NCBI RefSeq assembly: GCF_003319185.1
Contig: NZ_QOHJ01000005.1
Location: forward strand, 368,043 to 432,042
Source: Blastococcus sp. TF02A-30
GTDB taxonomy: Bacteria > Actinomycetota > Actinomycetes > Mycobacteriales > Geodermatophilaceae
Reading direction: 5' to 3'
Length of the DNA stretch: 64,000 bases
This document shows positions 63,033-64,000 of this stretch, piece by piece. Under the pieces are notes generated by a model that saw nothing but the letters and a program-made list of their open reading frames with translations, searched no databases and had not been told where the DNA came from. Both the position numbers and the translations under genes were made by a program. The stretch's first letter is position 1, and each line of letters starts with the position of its first letter.

Positions 63033-64000
63033 ATGTCTCGACTGCTCCGCCGCGCCACGACGGCGGTCGTCGGGCTCGCCTTGATCCTCGGCACCGTGAC
63101 CGCGGCGCAGGCAGCCGGCAGCCTCCAGTCACGGGTCGACGCAGGCTCCAGCTACGCGGCCACCCGGGGGACGACGATCCGGATCGCGGTGCTCGACCGG
63201 GTCACCGGCGAGTACAGGGACAACGGTGCGGTTGCGCACCAGCACGTCCAGTCGGCGTCGGTGATGAAGGTGTTCATCGCGGACAACCTCCTCCGACGGC
63301 AGGACCTCGGCCAGATCCGCCTCAGCGCCGCGGATCTCGACGCCCTGGGCTCGATGCTGAGGTCCTCCGACGACGCGGCCGCGAACCGCTTCTGGTCGGC
63401 CTACGGCGGTAACACCATCGTCCGCGACGTCATCGGCCGGTACGGGCTCCGCGAGACCGACCTGACGTCCAACGTCAGGTACTGGGGCAACACCCTCGTC
63501 ACCGCGCACGACATGGTCGTCTACTACCAGGGGCTCCTGGCCGGTGCGGGTGGGCTCTCGGCCGGGTCGCGCGCATTCATCATCGACCAGCTGCAACGGT
63601 CCACACCTCGCGGTACCGACGGCTACTGGCAGTTCTTCGGACTGCGGGACGGGCTGCCGGGAGAGGCGTGGATCGGCCAGAAGCAGGGCTGGATGTGCTG
63701 CGTCGACGGCGCGGTCTTCCGGCACTCCACCGGGTTCGTCGGGCCGGGGGGGCGCTATGTGTTCGCGGTGCTCGCCACCGAGCCCAGCGCACGCGGCGGA
63801 GCCCACCTCGAGGCCTCCGTCACGGGGGCCGTGCGCGCCATGTTCCCGGAGGGCTCGGTCGACCTCGACCCGCAGAACTCCAGTGCGATCGGGGGCAGCG
63901 GGTCCGCGTACTTCCTCGACGACAGGTTCACCGGGGTGGCCAACCGGGTCTTCCGGTACGGCGAGCCCGCCGACGAGGTGTACGTCGGCGACTGGGACGG
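63033..64000 (+). CDS. Secreted beta-lactamase-like protein with C-terminal repeat module (3' end outside window)
   Basis: The first 322 codons are visible. Signal peptide to about residue 27 (AVVGLALILGTVTAAQAAG). The enzyme domain resembles class A beta-lactamase/serine hydrolases: SxxK in QSASVMKVFI, and MLRSSDDAAANRFW at the position of the SDN loop. A KTG-like motif is not clear (the nearest candidate is IGQKQGWMCC), so beta-lactamase activity itself is doubtful; a wall-peptide or ester hydrolase is as likely. From about residue 285 the shared repeat begins: GSAYFLDDRFTGVANRVFRY, then GEPADEVYVGDWDG at the window edge. I expect four more copies beyond it. Confidence 0.8.
   Translation, partial: MSRLLRRATTAVVGLALILGTVTAAQAAGSLQSRVDAGSSYAATRGTTIRIAVLDRVTGEYRDNGAVAHQHVQSASVMKVFIADNLLRRQDLGQIRLSAADLDALGSMLRSSDDAAANRFWSAYGGNTIVRDVIGRYGLRETDLTSNVRYWGNTLVTAHDMVVYYQGLLAGAGGLSAGSRAFIIDQLQRSTPRGTDGYWQFFGLRDGLPGEAWIGQKQGWMCCVDGAVFRHSTGFVGPGGRYVFAVLATEPSARGGAHLEASVTGAVRAMFPEGSVDLDPQNSSAIGGSGSAYFLDDRFTGVANRVFRYGEPADEVYVGDWD

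Overview
The window is high-GC DNA with actinobacterial gene content: a WhiB2-type regulator, F420 biosynthesis genes fbiA and fbiB, Trm112, DUF3499, TIGR03089, FadE25-type and AccD5/AccE-type genes, LytR-CpsA-Psr proteins and a 13E12/DUF222 HNH gene. The gene order follows the region I know from Mycobacterium tuberculosis between about Rv3256c and Rv3282 (SIS protein, manB, DUF3499, PF06262 protein, whiB2, fbiA, fbiB, manC, wbbL, LCP, TIGR03089, fadE25, purE, purK, PH protein, birA, accD5, accE5, maf). There is no mycolate machinery. Many secreted proteins carry GDWDGNGxDTLxVRRG-type repeats, a style I associate with Geodermatophilaceae (Blastococcus, Geodermatophilus, Modestobacter). The family assignment is inference.

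Layout. 1-7.5 kb: end of glpD, a DUF808 membrane protein, the SIS-Trm112-manB operon, DUF3499, a PF06262-like protein, two unrecognised genes and whiB2. 7.7-10.6 kb: fbiA, a shortened fbiB and rmlA. 10.6-20.7 kb: an accessory block, mostly on the minus strand, with four secreted repeat proteins, a Pro-Glu-repeat surface protein, a DNA glycosylase, a short-chain dehydrogenase and a small bactofilin-like protein. 21-44.3 kb: a surface-polysaccharide region with a Wzx-like flippase, several glycosyltransferases, two acyltransferases, manC, wbbL, glf and a five-gene operon (PGRP amidase, SpoIID, wzm, wzt, glfT1). It is interrupted by a DUF222-HNH gene under a perfect SOS box. 44.6-49.8 kb: two LCP ligases, TIGR03089 and a methyltransferase. 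50-63 kb: fadE25, purE/purK, a glycerophosphotransferase-like gene, sbcC/sbcD, a PH-domain protein, birA and accD-accE-maf. 63-64 kb: a beta-lactamase-like secreted protein that runs off the window edge.

How the genes work together. ManB, ManC and RmlA supply sugar nucleotides. WbbL, Glf, a GlfT1-like transferase and Wzm/Wzt look like the start and export of a galactan-type wall polymer, which LCP proteins would attach to peptidoglycan. The amidase and SpoIID proteins in the exporter operon could open the wall for it.

Most striking are seven secreted proteins sharing a module of about 46 residues. Six carry five copies each and the seventh is cut off inside its first copy. The constant number suggests a five-bladed beta-propeller, perhaps a wall- or glycan-binding lectin fold, attached to different enzymes. 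A second pattern is leaderless transcription: at least twelve genes have a TANNNT -10 element 6-9 bases before the start codon, and three more carry tiny leaderless ORFs that overlap the next start codon. I saw no tRNA, rRNA, CRISPR array or insertion sequence.
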